In this document: positions 27,049 to 35,340 of the stretch, piece by piece | Layout of the letters: every line of letters begins with the position of its first letter | How positions within the stretch are numbered: position 1 is the stretch's first letter | NCBI RefSeq assembly: GCF_900111355.1 | Contig: NZ_FOHA01000004.1 | Location: 78,256 to 142,255, forward strand | DNA from: Isobaculum melis | GTDB lineage: Bacteria > Bacillota > Bacilli > Lactobacillales > Carnobacteriaceae | Direction: 5' to 3' | Length of the DNA: 64,000 nt | Position numbers and translations under genes: made by a program | The notes under the pieces: generated by a model | Databases searched by the model: none | What the model saw: the letters and a program-made list of their open reading frames with translations, nothing else | Told to the model about the DNA's origin: nothing

Positions 27049-28263
27049 ATGAGGACTTTTTTATTTGCACCAGAAACTTTTAATTTAGCAGAGACAACTA
27101 GGATGATTGAAGTAGCAAAAGCTTGTAAAGAAGATGCTACTTGTATTTTTATGGGCTATAGTCAAAAATTTGCTTATTTAATTGAAACTGCTGGCTTCGA
27201 ATTTTACTATTTAACCCCCCATTTAACAGAGCAAGATGTTACCAATATTATGAAATTTGATCAGATGAAAACAATCAGGATGCCATTTTCTTATGAGATG
27301 TTAATGGAAAGGACACAACAAGAGCTGCAATTAATAGGAAAGATTCAGCCAGACTGCATTTTGATAGGATCGACGATTAGTTTGTTTATTAGTGCAAGAG
27401 TTAAAAAAATTCCACTGGTTTATGTAAAGCCTTATGCTTATACAAGAGCCAATATTGAAAGTGTTCATTTTATGAAAGCATCCAATAAGTATATAAAAGA
27501 AATAATGCGTGCATTTTTCTTGCAATTAAAGTGGTTCCCTCGCAACCTAAAAAAGGTCATTAAATATTATCATTTAGAAGCTGATTTTAACTATACAATT
27601 GATTTTTTTGATGCAGATTTAAATTGTATTACAACACCGGAAGTTTTAACAAAAGAGTCAAATTTGCCACTAGGATCAGTTTATGTAGGACCAATTTTTG
27701 CTCATTTAAACGAAGCAATACCTTTTACATTAAAGAAATTATTAAAAGAGAGTACAGTACCAACAATATTTTGTAGCATGGGAAGTTCTGGAAATGCTAA
27801 AGTCATTCTTTCTTTACTACATCAATTTAAAGACTTGCCCGTTAAGGTGATTAGCCCAATGAAAAGCTTTCTAGCAGATAAGGAAATAGAGGAACTACCT
27901 GAAAATGTCTATATTTACGATTGGTTGCCAGCGCTAAAAGTGCAAAAGATGGTGACAGCCTCTGTACTTCATGGTGGAGAAGGAACCATTCAAACTGCAT
28001 GTGTAGCTGGTAAGCCATTTATTGGGATTGGTCTTCAAAAAGAACAAGAATATAATATTGCAGCATGTGTGGCATATGGCAATGCAGTTCAAATCAAGAA
28101 ATCTAAACTAAGAGATTATGAATATTTCAAAAGAATGCTTCATCAATTATTAAATGAGCAACATTATCAGCAAAGAGCAACTTTATTACAACAAGAATTA
28201 AGCTTGATAAATGGTTGTAAAAATGTGAGAGATGCAGTGATGTATTTACTTGAAAAAGAATAA
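27049..28263 (+). CDS. GT1-family glycosyltransferase (MGT-like)
   Basis: 404 residues. GT-B fold: the N-terminal acceptor half starts MRTFLFAPETFNLAETTRMI, and the donor half has FCSMGSSGNAK and the signature VLHGGEGTIQTACVAGKPFIGIGLQKEQEYN seen in UDP-glycosyltransferases of the macrolide (MGT) type. No signal peptide. ATG 27049 is one or two bases past the MerR stop. The pairing with a MerR sensor suggests induced glycosylation of a toxic compound, lipid or natural product. Substrate not readable. Confidence 0.78.
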   Translation: MRTFLFAPETFNLAETTRMIEVAKACKEDATCIFMGYSQKFAYLIETAGFEFYYLTPHLTEQDVTNIMKFDQMKTIRMPFSYEMLMERTQQELQLIGKIQPDCILIGSTISLFISARVKKIPLVYVKPYAYTRANIESVHFMKASNKYIKEIMRAFFLQLKWFPRNLKKVIKYYHLEADFNYTIDFFDADLNCITTPEVLTKESNLPLGSVYVGPIFAHLNEAIPFTLKKLLKESTVPTIFCSMGSSGNAKVILSLLHQFKDLPVKVISPMKSFLADKEIEELPENVYIYDWLPALKVQKMVTASVLHGGEGTIQTACVAGKPFIGIGLQKEQEYNIAACVAYGNAVQIKKSKLRDYEYFKRMLHQLLNEQHYQQRATLLQQELSLINGCKNVRDAVMYLLEKE

Positions 28264-28336
28264 AAAAGCAGTTCAATTGTTTTTATGACTAATTTACGTT
28301 ATAGTATAAGAAATAAAAATGATGGAGTGAAGATAC

Positions 28337-28579
28337 ATGTTATCAAAAGAAAAATTAAGTCGTATCAATCACTTAGCTAAAAAAGCTAAAGGTGAAGGAC
28401 TAACTTTGCATGAACAAAATGAACAAAAATTACTTAGAGAAGAATATTTAGAAGTTTTTCGCGGGGGAATGCGTCATCATATCGAAGGGATGAAAGTTGT
28501 CGATACTGAAGGTAATGATGTGACACCAGAAAAATTAAAACAAATTCAAAAAGAAAAAGGGTTACATGATCGATCCTAA
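28337..28579 (+). CDS. DUF896 (YnzC-like) protein
   Basis: 80 residues. [12 protein letters not shown]-type start (here [24 protein letters not shown]), then [32 protein letters not shown]. These are the conserved blocks of the small helical-hairpin DUF896 family (Bacillus YnzC/YneF region). In Bacillus the relative is linked to the SOS locus, but its function is unknown. Single gene with its own terminator. Confidence 0.88.
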   Translation: MLSKEKLSRINHLAKKAKGEGLTLHEQNEQKLLREEYLEVFRGGMRHHIEGMKVVDTEGNDVTPEKLKQIQKEKGLHDRS

Positions 28580-28582
28580 TTA

Positions 28583-28634
28583 AAAGAACTTGATTTATGA
28601 AGTTAACTACAAACTTCTATCAAGTTCTTTTTTT
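28583..28634 (+). terminator. Terminator after DUF896 gene
   Basis: AAAGAACTTGAT pairs with ATCAAGTTCTTT with an inner GAAGTT/AACTTC stem; T7 follows. Confidence 0.8.
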
Positions 28635-29070
28635 GTCTATTAGCATTTCAATCCATATAAAAAGCAAGCGTAAATTGGTTTTTATAGACAGTAGGGCAAT
28701 CATTCCAAAAATCACAATTAATAAGTCGAAAATATTCGGAGGGGAAGCAGCTAAAAATGATTGACTATTCAATAAATAGAAAGCAACTGCCACTATTAAG
28801 AGATTGATGATAAAAAAGCTGAAAGAGTGGTTGATGGTTAGTTTCATGAGTAGTAGATGAATTTCCATTGCCACACTTGACATTAATGCTATCCCAAGAA
28901 TAATGAGAAATGTCGTTATTCCCATTAGCCAGATGGTCAATCCCGTAACTATAGGAATCAGATAGATAGCTAATTTTTTTAAATCTGGTGGTGAAAAAAA
29001 GAAAGAGATAGGTAATGAAGCCTAGTGTGATGAAGCCTGTGAGCAAAATATCTAAGAGTAGTCCATCCAA
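28620..29070 (-). pseudogene. Membrane-protein gene split by a homopolymer frameshift
   Basis: Two overlapping minus-strand frames each hold part of one membrane protein. The upstream frame starts at TTG 29070 (RBS AAGGAG, 8 bases) and reads MDGLLLDILLTGFITLGF and FLFF. The downstream frame continues as SPPDLKKLAIYLIPIVTGL and on to 28,620, with four hydrophobic segments in all. They join if one base is gained or lost in the 7-base A/T run at 28,994-29,000. As written, translation leaves the hydrophobic frame and continues into low-quality sequence. It may be a real mutation, a phase-variable tract or a sequencing error. No family recognised. Confidence 0.65.
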
Positions 29071-29105
29071 ATTGCATGCTCCTTTTTTAGTTTTATATAC
29101 AATAA

Positions 29106-29137
29106 AATCCCAACAAAATCATATTTTGTTGGGATTG
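29106..29137 (-). terminator. Terminator after rpsD
   Basis: AATCCCAACAAAAT pairs with ATTTTGTTGGGATT around a 3- to 4-base loop, and the minus-strand flank is T-rich. Confidence 0.75.
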
Positions 29138-29152
29138 ATAGTCAATAGATGA

Positions 29153-29758
29153 TTATCTGTTGTAGAATTCGACAACGAAAGCTTCGTCGATTTCAGCATG
29201 TAACTCTTCACGCTCTGGTAAACGAGTTAATGAACCAGTTAATGAATCAGCATCGAAAGATACATAATCAGGACGACCTAATAATGATTCAACTGATGAT
29301 TTGATGATTTCTAAGTTACGTGATTTTTCACGAACTGAGATTACTTGACCGATAGAAACGCTATATGATGGAATATCAACACGTTTGCCATCAACAGTAA
29401 TATGACCGTGGTTTACTAATTGACGCGCTTGACGACGAGTAGATGCTAAACCTAAACGGTAAACAACATTATCTAAACGTTGTTCTAGTAAAATCATGAA
29501 GTTAACACCATGTTTACCTTCTTTATTTTTACCAGCTTTTACGAATAAGTTGTGGAATTGACGTTCAGTCATACCATACATATTACGTAATTTTTGTTTT
29601 TCTTGCATTTGTAAACCGTACTCTGATAATTTCTTACGGCTATTTGGACCATGTGGACCTGGAGCGTAAGGACGGCGTTCTAATTCTTTTCCTGTGCCAG
29701 AAAGTGAAATACCTAAACGGCGAGATACTTTCCAACTTGGGCCTGTGTAACGTGACAT
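29153..29758 (-). CDS. rpsD: 30S ribosomal protein S4
   Basis: 201 residues. [25 protein letters not shown] is the standard Firmicute S4 start. [39 protein letters not shown] is the S4 RNA-binding domain. S4 nucleates 16S rRNA 5'-domain assembly and, in many bacteria, represses its own mRNA. Here it is a single gene with a structured leader of about 180 nt, which fits autoregulation. Confidence 0.98.
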   Translation of the reverse strand: MSRYTGPSWKVSRRLGISLSGTGKELERRPYAPGPHGPNSRKKLSEYGLQMQEKQKLRNMYGMTERQFHNLFVKAGKNKEGKHGVNFMILLEQRLDNVVYRLGLASTRRQARQLVNHGHITVDGKRVDIPSYSVSIGQVISVREKSRNLEIIKSSVESLLGRPDYVSFDADSLTGSLTRLPEREELHAEIDEAFVVEFYNR

Positions 29759-29940
29759 AATAAAATTCCTCCAATTGAAAATTGTTTTTTGTTGGAGTAA
29801 AATAATAGATTGTAAGTTCAGTATTCGTGCAGTTCATTCTTCAATCTTCACCTTTGCAGCCGCAGGTTACGCAATTGCACCGAAAACGGCAATGAACTGT
29901 TGACGTGGATACCACTAACATGCTGCATTATTTTACACAA
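29759..29940 (-). promoter_or_regulatory. rpsD leader RNA, probable S4 autoregulatory site
   Basis: About 180 nt between a minus-strand promoter and the rpsD ATG. A 9-bp long-range stem pairs CAGTTCATT (29,830-29,838) with AATGAACTG (29,891-29,899), enclosing a GC-rich segment. This fits the Firmicute S4 leader idea, but I could not verify the pseudoknot. Confidence 0.5.
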
Positions 29941-29943
29941 TGA

Positions 29944-30432
29944 CTAGTATACCTCAATCACTGATAGCACGTCAATGTTTTCTATTAAAATACGCACGAA
30001 ATCTTCTAAATAAAGCTGATCAACTTGATCAAAGCGATGATGAGTTGTGGAATCAATATCTAAGACACCAAAGTAGATGCCATCTTTTTCAAGTGGAATC
30101 ACAATTTCAGCATTACTGTCTGCATCACAAGCGATATGTCCTTTAAAAGTATGAACATCTCCAACAATAAGTGTTTCTTTCTTTGCAAAGGCTGCTCCAC
30201 AAACACCTTTACCATTTGGAATGCGAATACATGCTGGTTTGCCTTGAAAAGGTCCCAAGACTAAATGATCTGCTTGACGATCATATAAATAGAAACCTGC
30301 CCAGCTGACATCTGGTAGTTGATGGGCTAAAAGAGCCGCAGCATTGCTTAAATTTGCAATCGTATTTTTTTCTCCTGCAATTAAGCTTTCAAGCTGGCGA
30401 TTCATTTGTTTTAATGCTTCAGTCTTTTTCAT
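29944..30432 (-). CDS. msrC: GAF-domain free methionine-R-sulfoxide reductase
   Basis: 162 residues, a single GAF domain. WAGFYLYD, LGPFQGKPACIRIPNGKGVCGAAF and HTFKGHIACDADSNAEIVIPL place three cysteines (CIRI, GVCG, HIACD) as in fRMsr enzymes, which reduce free methionine-R-sulfoxide with thioredoxin. FGVLDIDSTTHHRFDQVDQLYLE closes the domain. Cytosolic. The rpsD promoter lies in its last codons. Confidence 0.87.
   Translation of the reverse strand: MKKTEALKQMNRQLESLIAGEKNTIANLSNAAALLAHQLPDVSWAGFYLYDRQADHLVLGPFQGKPACIRIPNGKGVCGAAFAKKETLIVGDVHTFKGHIACDADSNAEIVIPLEKDGIYFGVLDIDSTTHHRFDQVDQLYLEDFVRILIENIDVLSVIEVY
29946..29975 (-). promoter_or_regulatory. rpsD promoter inside the end of the msrC-like gene
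   Basis: Minus-strand TTGACG (29,970-29,975), 18 bases, TATACT (29,946-29,951). It overlaps the last codons of the upstream gene. Confidence 0.65.
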
Positions 30433-30697
30433 ACTTATATCAGTCCTTTCAGATTTTTTAGGGAATTGATTTAGTTACCTTATCCTATCATAATTCTACT
30501 TGAAAGGTCTTGATTTTACATATAGGAAGCAAAAAAAAGAAATAATCAATAAATTTGGCTTTTTTTAGTGTAGGAAAAAGCTTGCTGTGGTATACTTTTA
30601 CTTGAGTGTATATTTTTTTTAAAGAATTAAGAAAATAACCGTAAATCATATAAAAAATGAACAAATTAAATGAAAACAATTTAGTGGGGGTCTCAAA

Positions 30698-32410
30698 ATG
30701 AATGTATTTTTGTATATATTAATTGGTATTATTATTTTAGCTGCTGCACTTTATGCTGCTAGCTATATTTTAAAGAAAAATCATTATAGCAAAATTGATG
30801 AACTAGAAAAGAGAAAAATTGAGTTAATGGATATCCCTGTCATTGATGAAATCAATCTGGTTAAAAATTTAAACTTAACAGGTCAGACAGAACGAACCTT
30901 TGAATCTTGGAATAAAGCTTGGCAAAATATTGCCAATGTCCGTTTCCCAGATGCTGAAAACTTATTATTTGAAGCAGAACAAGCAACCGATAAATTACAG
31001 TTGAATCGTGCAAGAACAGCAGAAGAGCAAGTTTCTACTTTACTTGAAGAAACAGCTGTGGATATTGATAAGATTTTAAAAGCGTTGAAAAAACTAACGG
31101 ATAGTGAAGAAGATAATCGCACAGAAGTGAAATTAGTTAGAGATTCTTACCAAGATATTCGTAAAAAGCTATTGACTCAAAGCTTTGCATTTGGTGGCGC
31201 ATTAGAAAACCTAGAAAATCAATTAAGTTACTTAGAAGTCAACTTTTCTAAATTTTCTGAGCTAACAAGCAATGGTGATCATATTGAAGCACGTGAAGTA
31301 TTGGATCGTTTAAAAACGGAAACGGCGGAATTAAAACATTTAATTGATACGATTCCAGATATTTTAAAACAATTAACTGTTTCTTTTGAAGAACAAACAA
31401 CTGAAATTAAAAATGGTTATGATTTTATGGTAGAGCAACATTACTGTTTCAATGGTACTGATTTAGTTACTGAAATGAAAGAAGTAAATGAGTTAATTGA
31501 AGCCACAAAAACGTTAACTGAAAAATGTGAAGTACAAGCAGCAACAGAGAATATTGAAAAAATTGAAGGGAAAATTGATCATTTATATGAAGTGATGCAG
31601 CTTGAAATTGATGCAAAACGCTATGTCGTCAAGATACAAAAAGAATTAAATGAAACATTAGAACGAGCGCAAGAAAATAATCGTAAGTTGTTAAATGAAA
31701 TTGATATGATTTCTCAAAGCTATTCATTAGTCAATGGTGAACTAGAGGGTGCTAATGAAATTGAAGGTAAGCTAACAGATTTTTCGAAACAATTTGAACA
31801 GTATAAGAAGCAAATGGATGAGCAAATTGCTGTTTATTCTAATATTGAAGCAGAATTTAAAGTGATGACAGAAGCTTTGGCAGTAGCTGAAGCTCAGCAA
31901 CAAGACATTTATACAGGTCTAAACTCATTACGAAAAGAAGAATTGGCTGCGAAAAAACAATTAGATGATTTTGAGTTTGAATTGCGCAATTTAAAACGCT
32001 ATGTTGAAAAACAACATTTACCAGGCTTATCTAATGATTATAAGGATTTATTTTTCACAACAGGTGATCGCATTGAAACCTTAGATAAAGAGTTAAATAG
32101 AATTAAAATTAATATGAAAGAAATTAGTAAACTTTGTTTCTTATGTGATGATGATTTAGGTCATTTAAAAGAAAAAACAGAGGATATGGTAGATGCGGCA
32201 TTGCTGACTGAGTATATGATTCAGTATTCAAACCGTTACCGTCATCAAAATGAAGAGATTGAGCAAGCAGTTAAAAATACAATGTATCTATTTAGTCGTC
32301 AATTTGCTTATCAAGATGCCCTTGAAATGATTTCAACAGCACTTGAAGCAATCGAACCTGGTGCATTTAAAAAAGTGGAAGATATCTTTATTACAGAAAA
32401 AAGAAATTAA
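30698..32410 (+). CDS. ezrA: Septation ring formation regulator EzrA
   Basis: 570 residues. One N-terminal transmembrane helix (about 3-26) with the rest cytosolic and strongly coiled coil, arranged as spectrin-like repeats. TFESWNKAWQNIANVRFPDAENLLFEAEQA and the C-terminal NRYRHQNEEIEQAV are EzrA blocks. EzrA binds FtsZ and prevents extra Z-rings while helping to bring in PBP1. Normal length. Single gene with a strong terminator. Confidence 0.95.
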   Translation: MNVFLYILIGIIILAAALYAASYILKKNHYSKIDELEKRKIELMDIPVIDEINLVKNLNLTGQTERTFESWNKAWQNIANVRFPDAENLLFEAEQATDKLQLNRARTAEEQVSTLLEETAVDIDKILKALKKLTDSEEDNRTEVKLVRDSYQDIRKKLLTQSFAFGGALENLENQLSYLEVNFSKFSELTSNGDHIEAREVLDRLKTETAELKHLIDTIPDILKQLTVSFEEQTTEIKNGYDFMVEQHYCFNGTDLVTEMKEVNELIEATKTLTEKCEVQAATENIEKIEGKIDHLYEVMQLEIDAKRYVVKIQKELNETLERAQENNRKLLNEIDMISQSYSLVNGELEGANEIEGKLTDFSKQFEQYKKQMDEQIAVYSNIEAEFKVMTEALAVAEAQQQDIYTGLNSLRKEELAAKKQLDDFEFELRNLKRYVEKQHLPGLSNDYKDLFFTTGDRIETLDKELNRIKINMKEISKLCFLCDDDLGHLKEKTEDMVDAALLTEYMIQYSNRYRHQNEEIEQAVKNTMYLFSRQFAYQDALEMISTALEAIEPGAFKKVEDIFITEKRN

Positions 32411-32418
32411 GCAAAGAT

Positions 32419-32451
32419 AAAAGGGATAGGCTAAAAGAGCCTATCCCTTTT
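32419..32451 (+). terminator. Terminator after ezrA
   Basis: AAAAGGGATAGGC pairs with GCCTATCCCTTTT around a 7-base loop, T4 tail. Confidence 0.85.
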
Positions 32452-32469
32452 ATGATGCTGTTTAAAAAC

Positions 32470-32586
32470 AAAAAAAATACCATATTTCCTAAGAAATATG
32501 GCACGTAAAATATAGTCCCCGTATCCTCTTATAACATCCCCCTATTATGGAGTCGCAATGACTATAAGGATAAATATAAGTGTTAC
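32470..32586 (-). ncRNA. Unidentified small RNA, antisense-oriented to ezrA
   Basis: A complete transcription unit without an ORF. The minus-strand promoter is TTTACA (32,617-32,622), 18 bases, TATAAT (32,593-32,598) with TGT before it. A terminator stem CCATATTTC/GAAATATGG (32,480-32,501) is followed by T8. Between them a hairpin forms: CTTATA (minus) pairs with TATAAG at 32,528-32,533/32,575-32,580, with inner AUCC/GGAU, UUAU/AUAA and AGUC/GACU stems. A G-rich single-stranded stretch (GGATACGGGGAC) follows and could pair with target mRNAs. It matches no RNA family I can name. Confidence 0.65.
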
Positions 32587-32690
32587 AGGTATATTATAAC
32601 ATAGTATATTGAGAAATGTAAAACTTTTTTTGTCTATAGACCTTATGATGAAAAAAATGAAATTAACCATTATTATAGTAGGATTTGTGC

Positions 32691-32696
32691 TATAAT
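32691..32696 (+). promoter_or_regulatory. Extended -10 promoter of the iscS-thiI unit
   Basis: TGTGCTATAAT gives a strong extended -10 (TATAAT 32,691-32,696). A good -35 is not seen. Transcription would start near 32,703 and include the structured leader. Confidence 0.6.
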
Positions 32697-32702
32697 GTTA
32701 AA

Positions 32703-32857
32703 GGTAATTTTGATCAAGGTTAGGGTCTATTTGAACGTGCCAGTGGCGAATCATTGTGTGTTGATAATGTCATGAATAATTATCAATCATCGATTTAACA
32801 CCCTACCATAGCTTTTAAATACCTCTTAACAAAATAAGAAAGAATTCAGGTGAAACA
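32703..32857 (+). promoter_or_regulatory. Structured leader upstream of the iscS-like gene
   Basis: About 155 nt. An outer stem pairs GGTTAGGGT (32,718-32,726) with ACCCTACC (32,800-32,807) with one bulge. Inside are a GCC-AGT-GGC hairpin and a perfect 8-bp stem TTGATAAT (32,761-32,768)/ATTATCAA (32,779-32,786). That gives a three-way junction ahead of the gene. It fits no riboswitch I recognise, and no terminator is obvious. Confidence 0.5.
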
Positions 32858-34009
32858 ATGATTTATTTTGATAATAGCGCCACAACTGTTGTCAATCAAC
32901 AAGTGTTGGCAACTCATATAAAAGTAACAGAAGATATTTGGGGCAATCCTTCCAGCTTGCACAATCTTGGCAATAAAGCTGCTTCCTTATTGAACCAGGC
33001 AAGAAAACAAATAGCAGAAGTGATGCAAGTTCAGCCAAGTGAAATTTATTTTACAAGTGGTGGGACTGAAGGAGACAATTGGGCTATCAAAGGAACAGCC
33101 ATTGAAAAAAGAGAATTTGGTCGTCATATCATTCTCTCTGCGATTGAGCATCCTGCTGTTAAAGAGTCAGCTAAACAGCTTGAGCTCCTAGGCTTTGATA
33201 TCACATATTTGCCAGTAGGAAAAGATGGCCGTGTAACAGTTGAGGCTTTAGCACAAGCCATTCGACCAGATACTATTTTGGTATCCATCATGGCAATTAA
33301 TAATGAAGTCGGAACGATTCAGCCAATTGCTGAGATTGGTCACTTACTGGAAAATTATCCTCGGATTCATTTTCATGTAGATGCCGTACAAGCTGTTGGA
33401 AAAATGGACCTTGCGTTAGGAGCCAATAGCCGCATTGATATCGCCACTTTTTCTGGACATAAATTTCATGCTCTAAGAGGAACAGGTTTTCTTTATTTGA
33501 AAAAAGGGAGAAGAATCGCGCCACTTTTATCAGGTGGTGGACAAGAAAGCAATGGACGCAGTGGAACAGAAAATGTTGCAGGGATTGCAGCAATGGCCAA
33601 AGCGCTACGCTTGATTCGTACAGATGAAACAGAAAAGATTGCTAAGCAGCGAGAGATTCATGATTTCCTTCATCAACAACTGGAACAGCTACCAAATGTG
33701 GTCTTGTTTTCTGGATGCAATCAAGCACAGCAAGCACCTCATATCCTTTGCTTTGCTTTAAAAGGGATTCGCGGAGAAGTGATGGTTCATGCTTTAGAAA
33801 AAGAAGCCATCTATTTATCTACAACAAGTGCCTGCTCTAGTAAAAGTAAAGCAACTTCTAGCACATTAGGTGAGATGAATGTGCCAACAAGCTTAGCTGA
33901 ATGTGCTGTTCGCTTAAGTTTATCCGATGAAAGTACAATGACTGAAGCAAAACAATTTATCCAAGTATTTCAGCAACTATGTCAAACATTCTCAGGGATT
34001 CATTCATAA
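32858..34009 (+). CDS. Cysteine desulfurase (IscS/NifS-like)
   Basis: 383 residues, PLP-dependent, takes sulfur from cysteine. [17 protein letters not shown] is the usual start. [23 protein letters not shown] and the PLP lysine in [17 protein letters not shown] are conserved. The catalytic Cys lies in [17 protein letters not shown]. Paired with thiI 14 bases downstream, it most likely supplies persulfide sulfur for 4-thiouridine in tRNA (NifZ-like role) and not general Fe-S assembly. That role is known from Bacillus NifZ-ThiI. Confidence 0.92.
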   Translation: MIYFDNSATTVVNQQVLATHIKVTEDIWGNPSSLHNLGNKAASLLNQARKQIAEVMQVQPSEIYFTSGGTEGDNWAIKGTAIEKREFGRHIILSAIEHPAVKESAKQLELLGFDITYLPVGKDGRVTVEALAQAIRPDTILVSIMAINNEVGTIQPIAEIGHLLENYPRIHFHVDAVQAVGKMDLALGANSRIDIATFSGHKFHALRGTGFLYLKKGRRIAPLLSGGGQESNGRSGTENVAGIAAMAKALRLIRTDETEKIAKQREIHDFLHQQLEQLPNVVLFSGCNQAQQAPHILCFALKGIRGEVMVHALEKEAIYLSTTSACSSKSKATSSTLGEMNVPTSLAECAVRLSLSDESTMTEAKQFIQVFQQLCQTFSGIHS

Positions 34010-34023
34010 AAGGGGGAAATTCA

Positions 34024-35244
34024 GTGATTCATTATGATAGAGTGATGATTCGTTATGGCGAATTGTCTTTAAAAGGAAAAAATAAAAAGTCTTTTATTAA
34101 TCGTTTGGTGCAAAATGTAAGAAAGACCCTACATGATTTTCCAGAAATCAAAATTTATGGAGAAAGAGACCGCATGTTTTTAGATTTACATGGTGCCAAT
34201 AGCGCTGTTGTAATCGAACGTTTAAAGGATGTATTTGGTATTCAAAGCTATTCTCCTGTCATTCAAGTGGCGCAGGATATTGAACAGGTTGAAGAAAAAG
34301 TAGTGGCACTTGTGCAAAGTCAATTTGAAGAGGGAATGACCTTTAAGATTAATACAAAGAGGTCTGATCATAGTTTTTATATGGATACGACTGAAATCAA
34401 TCATTATCTAGGTGGCGCGGTGCTTAGAAATGTTGAGGGCATTAAGGTGCAGGTGAAAAAGCCTGATTTAACCATTCGAGTTGAAGTGCGAAAAGAAGGG
34501 ATTTTCATTTCTTCAGAAACAATTTTAGGTGCAGGTGGCTTACCAGTTGGTTCAGGTGGTAGAAGTGTCTTAATGCTTTCTGGTGGGATTGATTCTCCTG
34601 TAGCTGGTTATTTAGCCATGAAACGTGGCGTAGAAATTATCGCCGTTCATTTTTATAGCCCACCTTATACAAGTGAGCAATCTTTACAAAAAGCCAAGGA
34701 TTTAACAGCGAAAATTGCAGCCTATTCAGGTAGTATTCAGTTTATTACGGTTCCTTTTACAGAAATTCAGGAGGAAATAAAAAAAAGTGTACCTGAAGGC
34801 TATTTAATGACCGTTACAAGAAGAATGATGATGCGTATCACAGATATCATTCGTGAACAACAACGTGGGCTTGCAATTGTCAATGGTGAATCCCTTGGTC
34901 AGGTGGCATCACAGACTTTACCAAGTATGGTAGCCATTAATGATGTAACCAATACACCGATTATTCGTCCAGTTGTATCAATGGATAAAAATGAAATCAT
35001 TGAAGTGGCTAAGAAAATTGATACCTTTGATTTATCCATTCAGCCATTTGAGGATTGCTGTACAATTTTTGCACCTCCAGCACCAAAGACTAAGCCTAAA
35101 TTGGAAAATGCTAGAAAATTTGAAGCACGTTTAGAAGTAGATGCTTTGATTGAGCGTTCAATCGCTGGTTTAGAAGTAGAAGAAATTAAGGTAGGACAGG
35201 ATTCTTCAGCAGCAGCTAAAGCTGATTTTATGGACTTACTTTAA
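34024..35244 (+). CDS. thiI: tRNA 4-thiouridine synthase ThiI
   Basis: 406 residues. An N-terminal ferredoxin-like/THUMP region ([16 protein letters not shown] to about 165) is followed by the PP-loop ATPase ([21 protein letters not shown]). [16 protein letters not shown] lies near the C-terminus. The rhodanese domain of E. coli ThiI is absent, as usual in Firmicutes, which fits a dedicated desulfurase partner. GTG 34024 has AGGGGG 8 bases upstream; an ATG at 33979 would overlap the desulfurase gene. Confidence 0.94.
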   Translation: MIHYDRVMIRYGELSLKGKNKKSFINRLVQNVRKTLHDFPEIKIYGERDRMFLDLHGANSAVVIERLKDVFGIQSYSPVIQVAQDIEQVEEKVVALVQSQFEEGMTFKINTKRSDHSFYMDTTEINHYLGGAVLRNVEGIKVQVKKPDLTIRVEVRKEGIFISSETILGAGGLPVGSGGRSVLMLSGGIDSPVAGYLAMKRGVEIIAVHFYSPPYTSEQSLQKAKDLTAKIAAYSGSIQFITVPFTEIQEEIKKSVPEGYLMTVTRRMMMRITDIIREQQRGLAIVNGESLGQVASQTLPSMVAINDVTNTPIIRPVVSMDKNEIIEVAKKIDTFDLSIQPFEDCCTIFAPPAPKTKPKLENARKFEARLEVDALIERSIAGLEVEEIKVGQDSSAAAKADFMDLL

Positions 35245-35248
35245 ACAC

Positions 35249-35282
35249 AAGTTATGCTTCTGTATCAGAAGCATAACTTTTT
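35249..35282 (+). terminator. Terminator after thiI
   Basis: AAGTTATGCTTC pairs with GAAGCATAACTT, loop of 7, T5 tail. Confidence 0.85.
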
Positions 35283-35340
35283 GCATTTCAAGAGGACATT
35301 CTGTAGAATTAAGGTAATGTAATTTGGGAGGAAAAGTCAA

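Noticed and set aside
32480-32600. Plus-strand RNA after the ezrA terminator
   Set aside because: The hairpin at 32,480-32,501 has its T-run only on the minus strand, and no plus promoter is visible.
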